From contig NZ_JAUSQU010000001.1 in NCBI RefSeq assembly GCF_030811455.1, positions 4,092,001 through 4,156,000 on the forward strand: a stretch of 64,000 nucleotides of DNA, given 5' to 3'. Below are positions 25,335-34,121 of this stretch, piece by piece. The stretch comes from Streptosporangium lutulentum (GTDB taxonomy: Bacteria; Actinomycetota; Actinomycetes; Streptosporangiales; Streptosporangiaceae). The notes under the pieces were generated by a model, which saw only the letters and a list, made by a program, of their open reading frames with translations, was not told the DNA's origin and searched no databases. Numbering within the stretch: position 1 is the first letter of the stretch; each line of letters starts with the position of its first letter. The position numbers and the translations under genes were made by a program.

Positions 25335-25953
25335 TACGCAACTCAGGGGGGCGCCCGGCATGGATGTCGATCGGCAGACCGCGTGCGCAGTGCCGGAACT
25401 CACGTGGGCATCCGACCTGGCCTTCCACCCTCAGCACTCGTGTCCCTACGCCTATATCCACCGATGGCCCGGTTGCTCGGCTGATTGACGCTTTTCGCAC
25501 GGAGTTATGCCTCGAAGGAGGTGAAGATTTTGGTGTCACGGCCTGAGGCCGCGATCCTGCGCCGCCAGGTCGTCTCCCCCGCGCGGATCGGGCCGAGCGG
25601 GCTTTTCCGGCCGCACCGGTACGGCCGCCGCCCCAGCGGCTTCGGCTCCATCGGATCGGACGCCGGGCGGGCGCCACCGATCGGGCACCGAACGCCGGGC
25701 TTATCCGGAGAAGGCCGGGCGTCCGCCGATCCCGGACGGACTCCGGGATCGGCGGACGCCCGGCCGGGGAGAACCCGCGATGAGACGGCTCTCACCGCGC
25801 CATCCGGAGGCCCCTCATCCGCGGCTGCGAGCGCTCCCGCTTCGGACGCACCGCCGGGGCCAGGCGGCGTCACGCATCGCGATGACCGGACCCGCCGTCA
25901 CGCCCGTCCCGTGACGCGCCTCCGGCGTCGAGCGGCGGGCGGGGCGGGTGCGG
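25335..25953. other. Gene-free region containing a strong hairpin
   Basis: About 620 bp at the 3' end of the sugar ABC operon. Apart from the hairpin at 25713-25765 I see no gene or RNA that can be supported. Confidence 0.45.
25713..25765. terminator. Perfect 24-bp hairpin, probable terminator of the sugar ABC operon
   Basis: Arms at 25713-25736 and 25742-25765 are exact reverse complements with a 5-base loop (CGGAC). It lies about 190 bp beyond the stop of the last permease gene (25954, reverse strand). No U-tract follows, as often in this group. Its length and perfection are unusual for a simple terminator. Confidence 0.55.
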
Positions 25954-26871
25954 TCACTTGCTGAACCCGGCCGTCAGGCCGCTGAGCAGCTGACGGCGGC
26001 CGATCACGTACATGGCCAGGATGGGGATCGTGGTCAATACGACGGAGGCGAGTACGGCGGGCACGTTCACGCTGTACTGCCCCTGGAAACTCCACAGCGC
26101 GAGCGGCAGCGTGCGCTTGTCGGGGCTCTGGGTGAGGACCAGCGGCAGCAGGAACCCGTTCCAGATCGTCAGTGCGTTGTAGATCGTCACCGTCACCACG
26201 GCCGGCATGGTGAGCGGCAGGGCCAGGCGCCAGAGCGTCGCGATCTCGCCCGCACCGTCCAGCCGCATCGACTCGAACAGCTCCTTGGGCACGTCACGGA
26301 TGAAGTTGGCCAGGATCAGCACCGAGAGCGGGATCGCGAAGGCGATGGACGGGAGGACCAGTCCCAGCAGCGAGTCGTAGAGGCGCAGCCGGATGATGAT
26401 CAGGAAAACCGGGATGATGGTGGCCTGCAGCGGGATGGCCAGCCCCATGAGGAAGAGCGAGTTCACCCCCCGCAGGAAGCGGCGGCCGCCGCCCCGGACG
26501 ATCGCGTACGCCGCCATGAACGAGACCGCGACCGCCGGGACGACCGCGCCGACGGTCACGATGAGGCTGTTGAGGAAGTACAGCGGGAAGTCGGACTCGA
26601 CGACCAGCCGGTAGTTGTCGAGGGTCGGCTCGGTGGGCGGCGCCAGCGGGTTGGTGGCGTAGTAGCTGCTCTGCGCCTTGAAGCTGGTGATGAAGATCCA
26701 GTAGATCGGCACGATCACGATCGCCAGCCACAGCCAGCTCACGGCCCCGCCCAGCCAGTTGGGGCCGTCGCTGCCCGGACGCCGCCGCCGCCGGCGCCGG
26801 CGGCGGTGCCCGTGTGGTTCTGATTCGAGCGTCTCGGCCCGCCGGAGCTTCGTCGTGTGGGTCAAGCTCAT
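25954..26871 (-). CDS. Carbohydrate ABC transporter permease (MalG type)
   Basis: A 305-residue inner-membrane protein with six helices and a basic, Arg-rich cytoplasmic N-terminus ([12 protein letters not shown]). The EAA loop, which contacts the ATPase, reads ESMRLDGAGEIATLWRLALP. The C-terminus is typical of MalG-like CUT1 permeases (RRQLLSGLTAGFSK). The ATG at 26871 lies two bases after the stop of the MalF-type gene. There is no ATP-binding gene in the operon, as usual for actinobacterial CUT1 importers that share MsiK. Confidence 0.93.
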   Translation of the reverse strand: MSLTHTTKLRRAETLESEPHGHRRRRRRRRRPGSDGPNWLGGAVSWLWLAIVIVPIYWIFITSFKAQSSYYATNPLAPPTEPTLDNYRLVVESDFPLYFLNSLIVTVGAVVPAVAVSFMAAYAIVRGGGRRFLRGVNSLFLMGLAIPLQATIIPVFLIIIRLRLYDSLLGLVLPSIAFAIPLSVLILANFIRDVPKELFESMRLDGAGEIATLWRLALPLTMPAVVTVTIYNALTIWNGFLLPLVLTQSPDKRTLPLALWSFQGQYSVNVPAVLASVVLTTIPILAMYVIGRRQLLSGLTAGFSK

Positions 26872-26873
26872 GG

Positions 26874-27797
26874 TCAGGCCCCTTCCAGCTGACTTGCGTT
26901 GGCGTCGCGGCCGCCGAGCCGCCGCAGGAGCAACGCGAGGGCGAGGCCCACGAGGACGAGGATGACGGCGATGACACTGGCCGGTCCCATGAGGCTGGCC
27001 TGGAACCCGCGCTTGTACATGTCCAGGGCGAGCACCCGGGTGGCGTCGGCGGGGCCGCCCGCGGTCAGTACGAAGATCAGGTCGAAGAAGGTCAGGGACC
27101 CGACGACCATGAGGGTGGAGGACGTGATGATCGTGTACTTGAGCTGCGGCAGCGTGATGCTGAAGAACTTGCGGACGCGGCCCGCCCCGTCTATTTCGGC
27201 GGCCTCGTACAGGGAGCGCGGGATCTGCCGCACTCCGCCCTGGTAGATCAGCGAGTGGAAGGGGATGAACTGCCACGACACCACGAAGATCACGACGCTG
27301 AAGGCGAGGACGGGCTCGCCGAGCCAGTCCTGTATGAGCAGATCGACGCCCAGCCCGGCACCGAGCCCGAAGTTCGGATCGAGCAGCGCCTTGTAGGCGA
27401 TGGCGATGGCGGCCTGGCTGAGCAGCAACGGGATGAAATACAGCACCGCCAGCACCGCGCGGTAGCGCTGGCGCCCGGCCAGGAACACCCCGAGCAGGAT
27501 GCTGGCCGGGGTCTGAACCGCCCAGGAGACGACCATCACCAGCAGCGTCACCCACAGCGCGTGCATGAGGCCGGGGTCACCGAGCACGGCCCGCCAGCTC
27601 GTCAACCCGGACATCTGGATTTCGCCGAGCCCGTCCCAGGACGTGAAGCTGAGGAACAGGACCCCGACCAGCGGAATCACCCCGAAGGCGACGAAGAGCG
27701 CCAGGGCCGGCACGGCCAGCCACGGAAGGACGCCGCCTCGGGTCCTTCGCGTGGCGGCCGGCGGCGTCCTCCGAACGGGGGTGGCGAGCGCGCTCAA
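26874..27797 (-). CDS. Carbohydrate ABC transporter permease (MalF type)
   Basis: A 307-residue CUT1 permease with six helices; the first follows LPWLAVPALALFVAFGVIPL. The EAA loop is EAAEIDGAGRVRKFFSITLP. The start is most likely TTG at 27797, which overlaps the stop of the binding-protein gene (TTGA), indicating coupling. A longer frame upstream to 28043 runs inside the binding-protein gene and is not credible. It works with the MalG-type permease at 25954-26871. Confidence 0.9.
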   Translation of the reverse strand: MSALATPVRRTPPAATRRTRGGVLPWLAVPALALFVAFGVIPLVGVLFLSFTSWDGLGEIQMSGLTSWRAVLGDPGLMHALWVTLLVMVVSWAVQTPASILLGVFLAGRQRYRAVLAVLYFIPLLLSQAAIAIAYKALLDPNFGLGAGLGVDLLIQDWLGEPVLAFSVVIFVVSWQFIPFHSLIYQGGVRQIPRSLYEAAEIDGAGRVRKFFSITLPQLKYTIITSSTLMVVGSLTFFDLIFVLTAGGPADATRVLALDMYKRGFQASLMGPASVIAVILVLVGLALALLLRRLGGRDANASQLEGA

Positions 27798-29146
27798 CTG
27801 CCGATGACCGCGTTCATGTTGGACGCGAACTGCTCCGGTGTGATCGACAGCTGGAACAGCTTGGCGATGTTGTCCAGCAGCACCTCGGCCGCGGCGGGGC
27901 TGAGCGCCTGGTCCCAGGACTGGGCGAACGCCTTGGCGTTGCTGGCGATGCCGTAGACGAACTTCAGGAAGTCCGCGTCCTCGGAGGCGGCGAACGCGCT
28001 GTCGGCGCCGTTGACGATCGGCACCGCGCCCGTGCCGGCCCACTCCTTGACGTCCTCATCGTTGAGCACGGCGGTGGCGAAGAACTTCTTGGCGACCTCC
28101 TTCTGCTCGGGGGTCGCCTTGGAGGAGATCGACAGGTACTGGCCGGGGTTGCCGACGGTGTTGCTGGGGTCGCCCTTGCCGCCCTCGACCGGCGGGAAGT
28201 TCATGTAGCCGAGGTGGCCGCCGGAGACGAAGTCACCGCCGTCGGTCTTCATGCCGCCGTACGTCCAGCCGCCGTGCAGCATCATCGCGGCCTTGCCGGT
28301 GTACAGCAGGGCCTGGTCGGCGTTGGAGTCGGCCGTGATCGAGGAGAAGCCCTTGATGAACCCGTCCGCCTTGACGAGGTCCTGCAGCTTGGTCAGGGCG
28401 TCGAGGGCGGCGGGGTGGGACCAGGCGTCCTTCTTGGCGTCGAACACGGCCTGGAACACCTCGGGGCCGCCGATGCGGTCGAAGAGGAACTCCAGCCACA
28501 TCATGTTCGTCCAGCGGGACTGGCCGCCGAGGGAGAACGGGGCGATGCCGGCGGCGTTGAACTTGGGGACCAGGGCCATGATGTCGCCCCACGACTCCGG
28601 CGGCTGCACGCCCACCTGGTCGAAGATCTTCTTGTTGTAGTATAGGACGATGGGCTGCATGGTCTCGGCCGGCATCGCGTAGATCTTGCCGTCGATCGTG
28701 GCCGCCCCGAAGGAGGAGGCGAACAGCCGGTCCTTCACGGCGGGGTTCTGCTCGAACCAGGGGGTGAGGTCCTCCACCTGGCCGGCCTGCACGTACGTGC
28801 GCAGGGTCCCGCCGCCCCAGCCCCAGATGATGGTGGGGGCCTGGCCCGCTCCGATCGCCGTCTTGATCTTCGTCTTGTACGCGTCGTTCTGCATGGCCGT
28901 GAAAGCGATCTGCTCGTTGGGGTTGGCCTTGTTGAACCGCTCCACGGCCCTGGTGCGCACGCCTTCCTGCGGCTGGACCGAAAGGAACCAGTAGCTGGCC
29001 TTGTTCGCGGCGTTCCCGCCGCTCGCACTGGCCCCGCCCCCTGCCGGGGTGGGACCGGAAGTGCCGCAGGCCGCCAGCGCGGCTCCCAGGGGAATGCCCA
29101 TGGAGAGGCTGAGGAAGGTGCGGCGAGATGGTGTCTTTGACTCCAC
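27794..29146 (-). CDS. Carbohydrate ABC transporter substrate-binding lipoprotein
   Basis: A 450-residue extracellular sugar-binding protein of family 1. The N-terminus combines a twin-arginine motif (SRRTFLSLSMG) with a lipobox (ALAAC), so it is exported folded and lipid-anchored. The mature part follows the MalE pattern: FNKANPNEQIAFTAM, YKTKIKTAIGAGQAPTIIWG, YAMPAETMQPIVLYYNKKIF and GKAAMMLHGGWTYGG. The start is GTG at 29146. Divergent to a GH3 glycosidase gene with paired palindromes between, so a beta-linked oligosaccharide is the likely ligand. Confidence 0.93.
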   Translation of the reverse strand: MESKTPSRRTFLSLSMGIPLGAALAACGTSGPTPAGGGASASGGNAANKASYWFLSVQPQEGVRTRAVERFNKANPNEQIAFTAMQNDAYKTKIKTAIGAGQAPTIIWGWGGGTLRTYVQAGQVEDLTPWFEQNPAVKDRLFASSFGAATIDGKIYAMPAETMQPIVLYYNKKIFDQVGVQPPESWGDIMALVPKFNAAGIAPFSLGGQSRWTNMMWLEFLFDRIGGPEVFQAVFDAKKDAWSHPAALDALTKLQDLVKADGFIKGFSSITADSNADQALLYTGKAAMMLHGGWTYGGMKTDGGDFVSGGHLGYMNFPPVEGGKGDPSNTVGNPGQYLSISSKATPEQKEVAKKFFATAVLNDEDVKEWAGTGAVPIVNGADSAFAASEDADFLKFVYGIASNAKAFAQSWDQALSPAAAEVLLDNIAKLFQLSITPEQFASNMNAVIGS

Positions 29147-29276
29147 GCTGATCTCCGTATGTCGAATGCCGAGCTGGGCGCGGCTCCATGTGAAACATCA
29201 GTGGCGGTGGTCGTCGGTCCTAGATCAGCACCTCCGCTGCCAGGCATCCACTCTTCTTGAGCCCGGCATGTCGAAA

Positions 29277-29290
29277 CATTTCCGAAACAG
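29277..29290. promoter_or_regulatory. Candidate LacI-type operator for sugar ABC operon
   Basis: The palindromic core TTTCCGAAA (29279-29287) within CATTTCCGAAACAG lies about 130 bp upstream of the binding-protein start. It matches the core of the site at 29456-29470. Confidence 0.5.
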
Positions 29291-29455
29291 GCCGCGTGGC
29301 ACGTCAATTTAGATTTCCGCTACCCCCCTGTCAAGGGGTGGTCTGATATCGGTACAAGCTTCACATCTGACGCATGTAAGGTACTCTCATTTGGGGCTTT
29401 TCCTGGTCATATCGTGTGCGCCAGGATTCGAGCAGAGCCACCGCAACACACCGAA

Positions 29456-29470
29456 AAGTTTCGGAAACTT
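29456..29470. promoter_or_regulatory. Candidate LacI-type operator for GH3-lacI operon
   Basis: AAGTTTCGGAAACTT is a perfect palindrome with 7-base arms around one central base, 32 bp before the GH3 start. Its core is shared with the operator-like site at 29279-29287. The regulator is probably the LacI protein encoded in the same operon. Confidence 0.6.
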
Positions 29471-29502
29471 GTGGGGGGATGTTTTTCTTGAGGAGAGAGC
29501 AG

Positions 29503-31959
29503 ATGACGGCGCTAGATGGGACCTCCTCGGCGGACCGGGTCCTCCGTCCATGGCAGGACCCGGCACTCCCCGTGGCCGACCGGGTCGAGGCCCTCCTTGA
29601 GGAGATGACCCTGGAGGAGAAGGTCGGCCAGCTCGGCAGCCGGTGGCTCGGCAACGCCATGGAGGCCGACCAGGGCGGGGAGCCCGAGGAGGAGACGGAG
29701 GGCACGGCGAACGTGGCTCCGATGCAGGACGTCTTCGCGGCCTCGGGGAACGTGCCCCTTGAGGAGGCGGCCCGTCACGGGCTCGGCCATCTGACGCGGG
29801 TGTTCGGCAGCGCTCCGCTGACCGCGGCGGAGGGCGCCGCGGAGGTGGTACGGCTGCAGTCCGAGGTGGTGAAGCTCTCCCGGCTCGGCATCCCGGCGCT
29901 GGTCCACGAGGAGTGCCTGACCGGTTTCACCACCTTCGGCGCGACCGTCTATCCGGCGGCCATCGCCTGGGGTGCGACGTTCGACCCGGATCTGGTGGAG
30001 CGGATGGCCGCGGCCATCGGGCGGGACATGCGCGCGGTGGGCGTCCACCAGGGCCTGTCGCCGGTGCTGGACGTGGTGCGCGACTACCGCTGGGGCCGGG
30101 TCGAGGAGACCATGGGCGAAGATCCGTACCTCGTCGCGATGCTCGGCGCGGCCTACGTGCGCGGCCTTGAGCGCACGGGGATCATCGCCACGCTCAAGCA
30201 CCTCGCCGGCTACTCCGCCTCCCGGGCGGCCCGCAACCACGGCCCGGTGTCGATGGGCCGGCGCGAGCTGATGGACATGATCCTGCCGACCTTCGAGACC
30301 GCCCTCGTCGAGGGCGGCGCGCGTTCGGTCATGAACTCGTACTCCGACCTGGACGGGGTTCCCGCCGCGGCCGACCCGTGGCTGCTGACCGACCTGCTGC
30401 GCGACGAGTGGGGGTTCACCGGGACGGTGGTGTCGGACTACTGGGCGATCCCGTTCCTCGCGACGATGCACCAGGTCGCCGCGGACACCGACGAGGCCGG
30501 GGTGCAGGCGCTGACCGCGGGCGTCGACGTCGAGCTGCCCGACACGGTCGGCTTCGGCCGGCACCTCGTCGAGCGGGTACGGCGGGGCGAGCTGCCGGAG
30601 TCCCTGGTCGACCGGGCCGCCCGGCGCCTGCTCACGCAGAAGGTGCAGCTCGGGCTGCTGGACCCGGACTGGACGCCGGAGAAGTCGGTGGCCGGGGCGG
30701 AAGCCGTGGACCTGGACTCGCCGTCCAACCGGGCACTGGCCCGTGAGCTGGCCGAGCGGTCGATCGTGCTGCTCGACGCGGGCACCGCGCTGCCGTTGCT
30801 CGGCGAGGGGCGTCCGGAGCCGCGCCGGGTGGCCGTGGTCGGCCCTTGCGCCGACGACCCGCACACGTTCATGGGCTGCTACGCCTTCCCCAACCACGTG
30901 CTGCCCCGTCATCCGGGGCTCGGGCTCGGAGTGGCCGCGCCCAGCCTGCTCGACGCGCTGCGGGCCGAGCTGCCCGACGCCGAGCTGATCCACGAGCCGG
31001 GCTGCGACGTGCGCGGCGACGACCGCTCCGGCTTCGCCGCCGCGCTCCAGGCGGCCCGCGAGTCCGACCTGTGCGTGGTCGTCGTCGGCGACCTGGCGGG
31101 GATGTTCGGGCTGGGCACGTCGGGCGAGGGCTGCGACGCCGAGGACCTGAGGCTGCCCGGCGTGCAGGAGGACCTGCTGGTCGAGCTGGCCGCCACCGGC
31201 ACGCCGGTCGTGGTGGTCGTCGTCTCGGGCCGCCCGTACGCGCTGGGAGCCGTGTCCGGAACGGCCGCCGCGCTCGTCCAGGCGTTCATGCCCGGCGAGG
31301 AGGGCGGGGCGGCCATCGCCGGGGTCCTGTCCGGCAGGGTGCAGCCCAGCGGGAAGCTGCCGGTGCAGATCCCGCGCGGCCCGGGCGGGCAGCCGGGCAC
31401 CTACCTGCAGCCGCCGCTGGGCTCCAACAGCCACGGCATCAGCAACCTCGACCCGACCCCGCTGTTCCCGTTCGGGCACGGTTCCTCGTACACCACCTTC
31501 GCGATCGACTCCTTGAGGATCAGCGACGCCGAGGTGCCCACCGACGGCGAGTTCACCGTGTCGGTGCGCGTGCGCAACACCGGGGGCCGGGCGGGCGAGG
31601 AGGTCGTCCAGCTCTTCCTGCACGATGTGGTCGCCCAGGTCACCCGGCCGGTGCGGCAGCTCACCGGGTTCGCCCGGGTGCGGCTGGAGCCCGGCGCGAG
31701 CGCCCTGGCGACCTTCACGGTGCCCGCCGACCGGACCTCGTTCACCGGGCGCGACCTGAGGCGCGTCGTCGAGCCGGGCGACCTCGAGGTGCTCGTGGGC
31801 ACGTCGGCGTCCGCTCTGCCCTGCCAGGGCCACATACGATTGACCGGCCCGCTGCGTCACGTCGGTCCGGGCCGACGACTGGTCACCCGCGTGAATGTGG
31901 AACCGGCACCGGGCTCTTACCGAACACATCAGGGAGGAACAGATGCCGGCCAGTCCTAG
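29503..31959 (+). CDS. Glycoside hydrolase family 3 (beta-glucosidase/beta-xylosidase)
   Basis: The 818-residue intracellular enzyme releases sugars from beta-linked oligosaccharides. Domains in order: GH3 N-terminal TIM barrel (about 20-350) with LAGYSASRAARNH and the nucleophile Asp at about 312 in VVSDYWAIPF; GH3 C-terminal alpha/beta sandwich (about 400-640); and an Fn3-like domain (about 690-800, SLRISDAEVPTDGEFTVSVR). No signal peptide, so it acts on imported sugars. The ATG at 29503 follows GAGGAGAG. The lacI start overlaps its end by 17 bp. It is divergent from the importer genes. Confidence 0.94.
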   Translation: MTALDGTSSADRVLRPWQDPALPVADRVEALLEEMTLEEKVGQLGSRWLGNAMEADQGGEPEEETEGTANVAPMQDVFAASGNVPLEEAARHGLGHLTRVFGSAPLTAAEGAAEVVRLQSEVVKLSRLGIPALVHEECLTGFTTFGATVYPAAIAWGATFDPDLVERMAAAIGRDMRAVGVHQGLSPVLDVVRDYRWGRVEETMGEDPYLVAMLGAAYVRGLERTGIIATLKHLAGYSASRAARNHGPVSMGRRELMDMILPTFETALVEGGARSVMNSYSDLDGVPAAADPWLLTDLLRDEWGFTGTVVSDYWAIPFLATMHQVAADTDEAGVQALTAGVDVELPDTVGFGRHLVERVRRGELPESLVDRAARRLLTQKVQLGLLDPDWTPEKSVAGAEAVDLDSPSNRALARELAERSIVLLDAGTALPLLGEGRPEPRRVAVVGPCADDPHTFMGCYAFPNHVLPRHPGLGLGVAAPSLLDALRAELPDAELIHEPGCDVRGDDRSGFAAALQAARESDLCVVVVGDLAGMFGLGTSGEGCDAEDLRLPGVQEDLLVELAATGTPVVVVVVSGRPYALGAVSGTAAALVQAFMPGEEGGAAIAGVLSGRVQPSGKLPVQIPRGPGGQPGTYLQPPLGSNSHGISNLDPTPLFPFGHGSSYTTFAIDSLRISDAEVPTDGEFTVSVRVRNTGGRAGEEVVQLFLHDVVAQVTRPVRQLTGFARVRLEPGASALATFTVPADRTSFTGRDLRRVVEPGDLEVLVGTSASALPCQGHIRLTGPLRHVGPGRRLVTRVNVEPAPGSYRTHQGGTDAGQS

Positions 31960-33010
31960 ACGGGCCACGCTGGCCACGGTCGCGGCCTCGGCGGGCGTGT
32001 CGGTCGCGACCGTGTCGAAGGTGCTCAACGGCCGAGGCGACGTCTCCCCGGTGACGCGCTCCCGCGTGGAGTCGTTGCTGGAGCAGCACGACTACGTCGC
32101 GCTGCCGCAGCGCCGGCGGGGCGACGCGGCCGTGCTGGACACGATCGAGGTGGAGCTCGACGACGATCTCAACGCGTACTCGACCGAGATCATCCAGGGC
32201 GCCGTACGAGCCGGGGCCGAGGTCGACGCGGCGATCGTGGTGAGCATCCGGACCGACGCCGACCGCGCCGGAGCCTGGGCGCGCGGCCTGGCCACCGCCG
32301 GACGGCGGGCCCTGGTCGCCGTCACCAGCGAGTTGACCGCCGAGCAGCTCACCGCCCTGTCCCGCGTACGGTTGCCCCTGGTCGTGATCGACCCGCTGAA
32401 CCTGCCGCAGACCAGGGGGGTCACCAGCGTCGGCTCGACGAACTTCGCCGGGGGCCTGGCCGCGACGCAGCACCTGCTCGCGCTCGGGCACCGGCGCATC
32501 GCCTATCTCGGCGGCCCGGCCACGGCCGCCTGCAACCAGGCCCGGCTACACGGTTACCGCGCCGCCATGGAGGCCGCGGGCGCCGCGGTTCTCCCGGGTT
32601 ACGTACGGGCGGGGCATTTCCACTACCAGGACGGGGTGACGGGCGGCGCGGTCCTGTTCGACCTGCCCGAGGCTCCCACGGCCATCTTCGCCGGCTGCGA
32701 CGACATCGCGTTCGGCGTGCTGGAGGCGGCCAGGGCGCGAGGGTTGCGCGTGCCCGAGGACCTCAGCATCGTCGGCTTCGACGACACCCAGGTCGCCCGC
32801 ATGGCCTCGCCCCCGCTGACCACCGTACGCCAGCCGCTGCGAGAGATGGGCGGCGTCGCCGTGCGCACGGCGCTGCGCCTGGCGGCAGGCGAGCGGGTCG
32901 ACTCCCACCACGTCGAACTCGCCACCGAACTGGTGGTGCGCGGCTCCACCGCCCCCGCCCCGCCCGAGGGCTCCCCCCGGCCGCCGCTGACCCGCCACGC
33001 GGTCGGCTGA
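31943..33010 (+). CDS. LacI-family transcriptional repressor
   Basis: A 355-residue LacI protein. The N-terminal HTH reads TLATVAASAGVSVATVSKVL, followed by LNGRGDVSPVTRSRVESLLE as the hinge-proximal region. The periplasmic-binding-like ligand domain has FAGCDDIAFGVLEAARARGL and DLSIVGFDDTQVARMASPPL signatures. The ATG at 31943 is preceded by GGGAGG. It is co-transcribed with the GH3 gene and probably binds the GTTTCNGAAAC-like palindromes at both promoters (29279-29287, 29456-29470), repressing import and hydrolysis until the sugar is present. Confidence 0.93.
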   Translation: MPASPRRATLATVAASAGVSVATVSKVLNGRGDVSPVTRSRVESLLEQHDYVALPQRRRGDAAVLDTIEVELDDDLNAYSTEIIQGAVRAGAEVDAAIVVSIRTDADRAGAWARGLATAGRRALVAVTSELTAEQLTALSRVRLPLVVIDPLNLPQTRGVTSVGSTNFAGGLAATQHLLALGHRRIAYLGGPATAACNQARLHGYRAAMEAAGAAVLPGYVRAGHFHYQDGVTGGAVLFDLPEAPTAIFAGCDDIAFGVLEAARARGLRVPEDLSIVGFDDTQVARMASPPLTTVRQPLREMGGVAVRTALRLAAGERVDSHHVELATELVVRGSTAPAPPEGSPRPPLTRHAVG

Positions 33011-33072
33011 CCCGCACCACGAGCACCCCCGCGGCGGCCGGCGCCACCCGGGTGCGAGGTCGTTCGGCGTGA

Positions 33073-33102
33073 GGCCCCCGGCCGGTCGCCCGGCCGGGGG
33101 CC
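33073..33102. terminator. Bidirectional terminator between lacI and LLM gene
   Basis: A perfect 13-bp GC-rich stem (33073-33085 with 33090-33102) with loop TCGC, between convergent genes ending at 33010 and 33168. Confidence 0.7.
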
Positions 33103-33167
33103 CCGCGCGTCCCGGCGGGAAGCCGGTCAGCGGTCGCGGGCCGCGGTGATGGGGCGTGCCGATTGCC

Positions 33168-34121
33168 TCACCCGGCTTCCAGGTGAGGCAGTACCTCGGC
33201 GGCGATCAGCTCCAGGTGGTCGAGGTCGGCCATGTCGATCAGGCGCAGGTGCACCCGGGTGGCGCCGATCTCCGCGAACTCGCCGATCCGCTCGACGAGC
33301 TGCGCGGGCGAACCGATCACCGGGTCCTCCGGAGGCAGCGCGCTCGGCACGTGCAGCGGAGCGGCCCGGCGCCGGGCTTCGGCGTCGTCGCGCCCGATCG
33401 CGACGACGATGCCCGCGGAGAGCACCAGCGGGGCGCGGCCGGTGCCGGCCCGGCCCGTCCGCTCGCCGGCCTCCGCGACGCGCTCGTACGCCTCGGCCGT
33501 CTCCGCCACGCTCTTGAACGGCATGTTGAACTCGTCCGCGTAGCGGGCGGCCAGTTCGGGGGTGCGCTTCGGCCCGCGGCCGCCGACGATGATCGGCGGA
33601 CCGGGCACCTGGACCGGTTTGGGCAGGGCGGGTGCGTCGACCAGCCGGTAGTGGTCGCCGTGGTAGCTGAACCGGTCTCCCGCCGGGGTCGACCAGAGCC
33701 CGCTGACGATGGCGAGCTGCTCCTCCAGCCGGTCGAAGCGCTCACCGAGCCGGGGGAACGGGATGCCGTACGAGATGTGCTCCCGCTCGTACCAGCCCGC
33801 GCCGATGCCCAGCTCGATCCGGCCGCCGCTCATCTGGTCCACCTGCGCGACGATCATCGCCAGCGGGCCGGGCAGCCGGAAGGTCGCGGAGGTGACCAGC
33901 GTGCCGAGCCGGATCCGGGAGGTGTCCCTGGCCAGGCCGGCCAGGGTCACCCAGGCGTCCGTCGGGCCGGGCTCGCCGCCGTCGGCCCCCATCGACTGGT
34001 AGTGGTCCGCGCGGAGGAATCCCTCGAACCCGCCGTCCTCGGCCAGCCGGGCCATCCGCAGTTGGTCGTCGTAGGTGGCGCCGCGATGGGGCTCGGTGAA
34101 GACACACACTCGCACGCTCAT
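33168..34121 (-). CDS. LLM-class (F420-type) flavin-dependent oxidoreductase
   Basis: A 317-residue luciferase-like oxidoreductase, probably F420-dependent as in related actinobacterial enzymes. Motifs are GFLRADHYQSMG, SRIRLGTLVTSATFRLPGPL, DQMSGGRIELGIGAGWYERE and a C-terminal GSPAQLVERIGEFAEIGATR. The ATG at 34121 overlaps the stop of the ATPase gene (ATGA); an upstream frame to 34190 is inside the ATPase gene. Being coupled to a nutrient ABC transporter ATPase, it likely acts on the imported compound. Confidence 0.92.
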   Translation of the reverse strand: MSVRVCVFTEPHRGATYDDQLRMARLAEDGGFEGFLRADHYQSMGADGGEPGPTDAWVTLAGLARDTSRIRLGTLVTSATFRLPGPLAMIVAQVDQMSGGRIELGIGAGWYEREHISYGIPFPRLGERFDRLEEQLAIVSGLWSTPAGDRFSYHGDHYRLVDAPALPKPVQVPGPPIIVGGRGPKRTPELAARYADEFNMPFKSVAETAEAYERVAEAGERTGRAGTGRAPLVLSAGIVVAIGRDDAEARRRAAPLHVPSALPPEDPVIGSPAQLVERIGEFAEIGATRVHLRLIDMADLDHLELIAAEVLPHLEAG

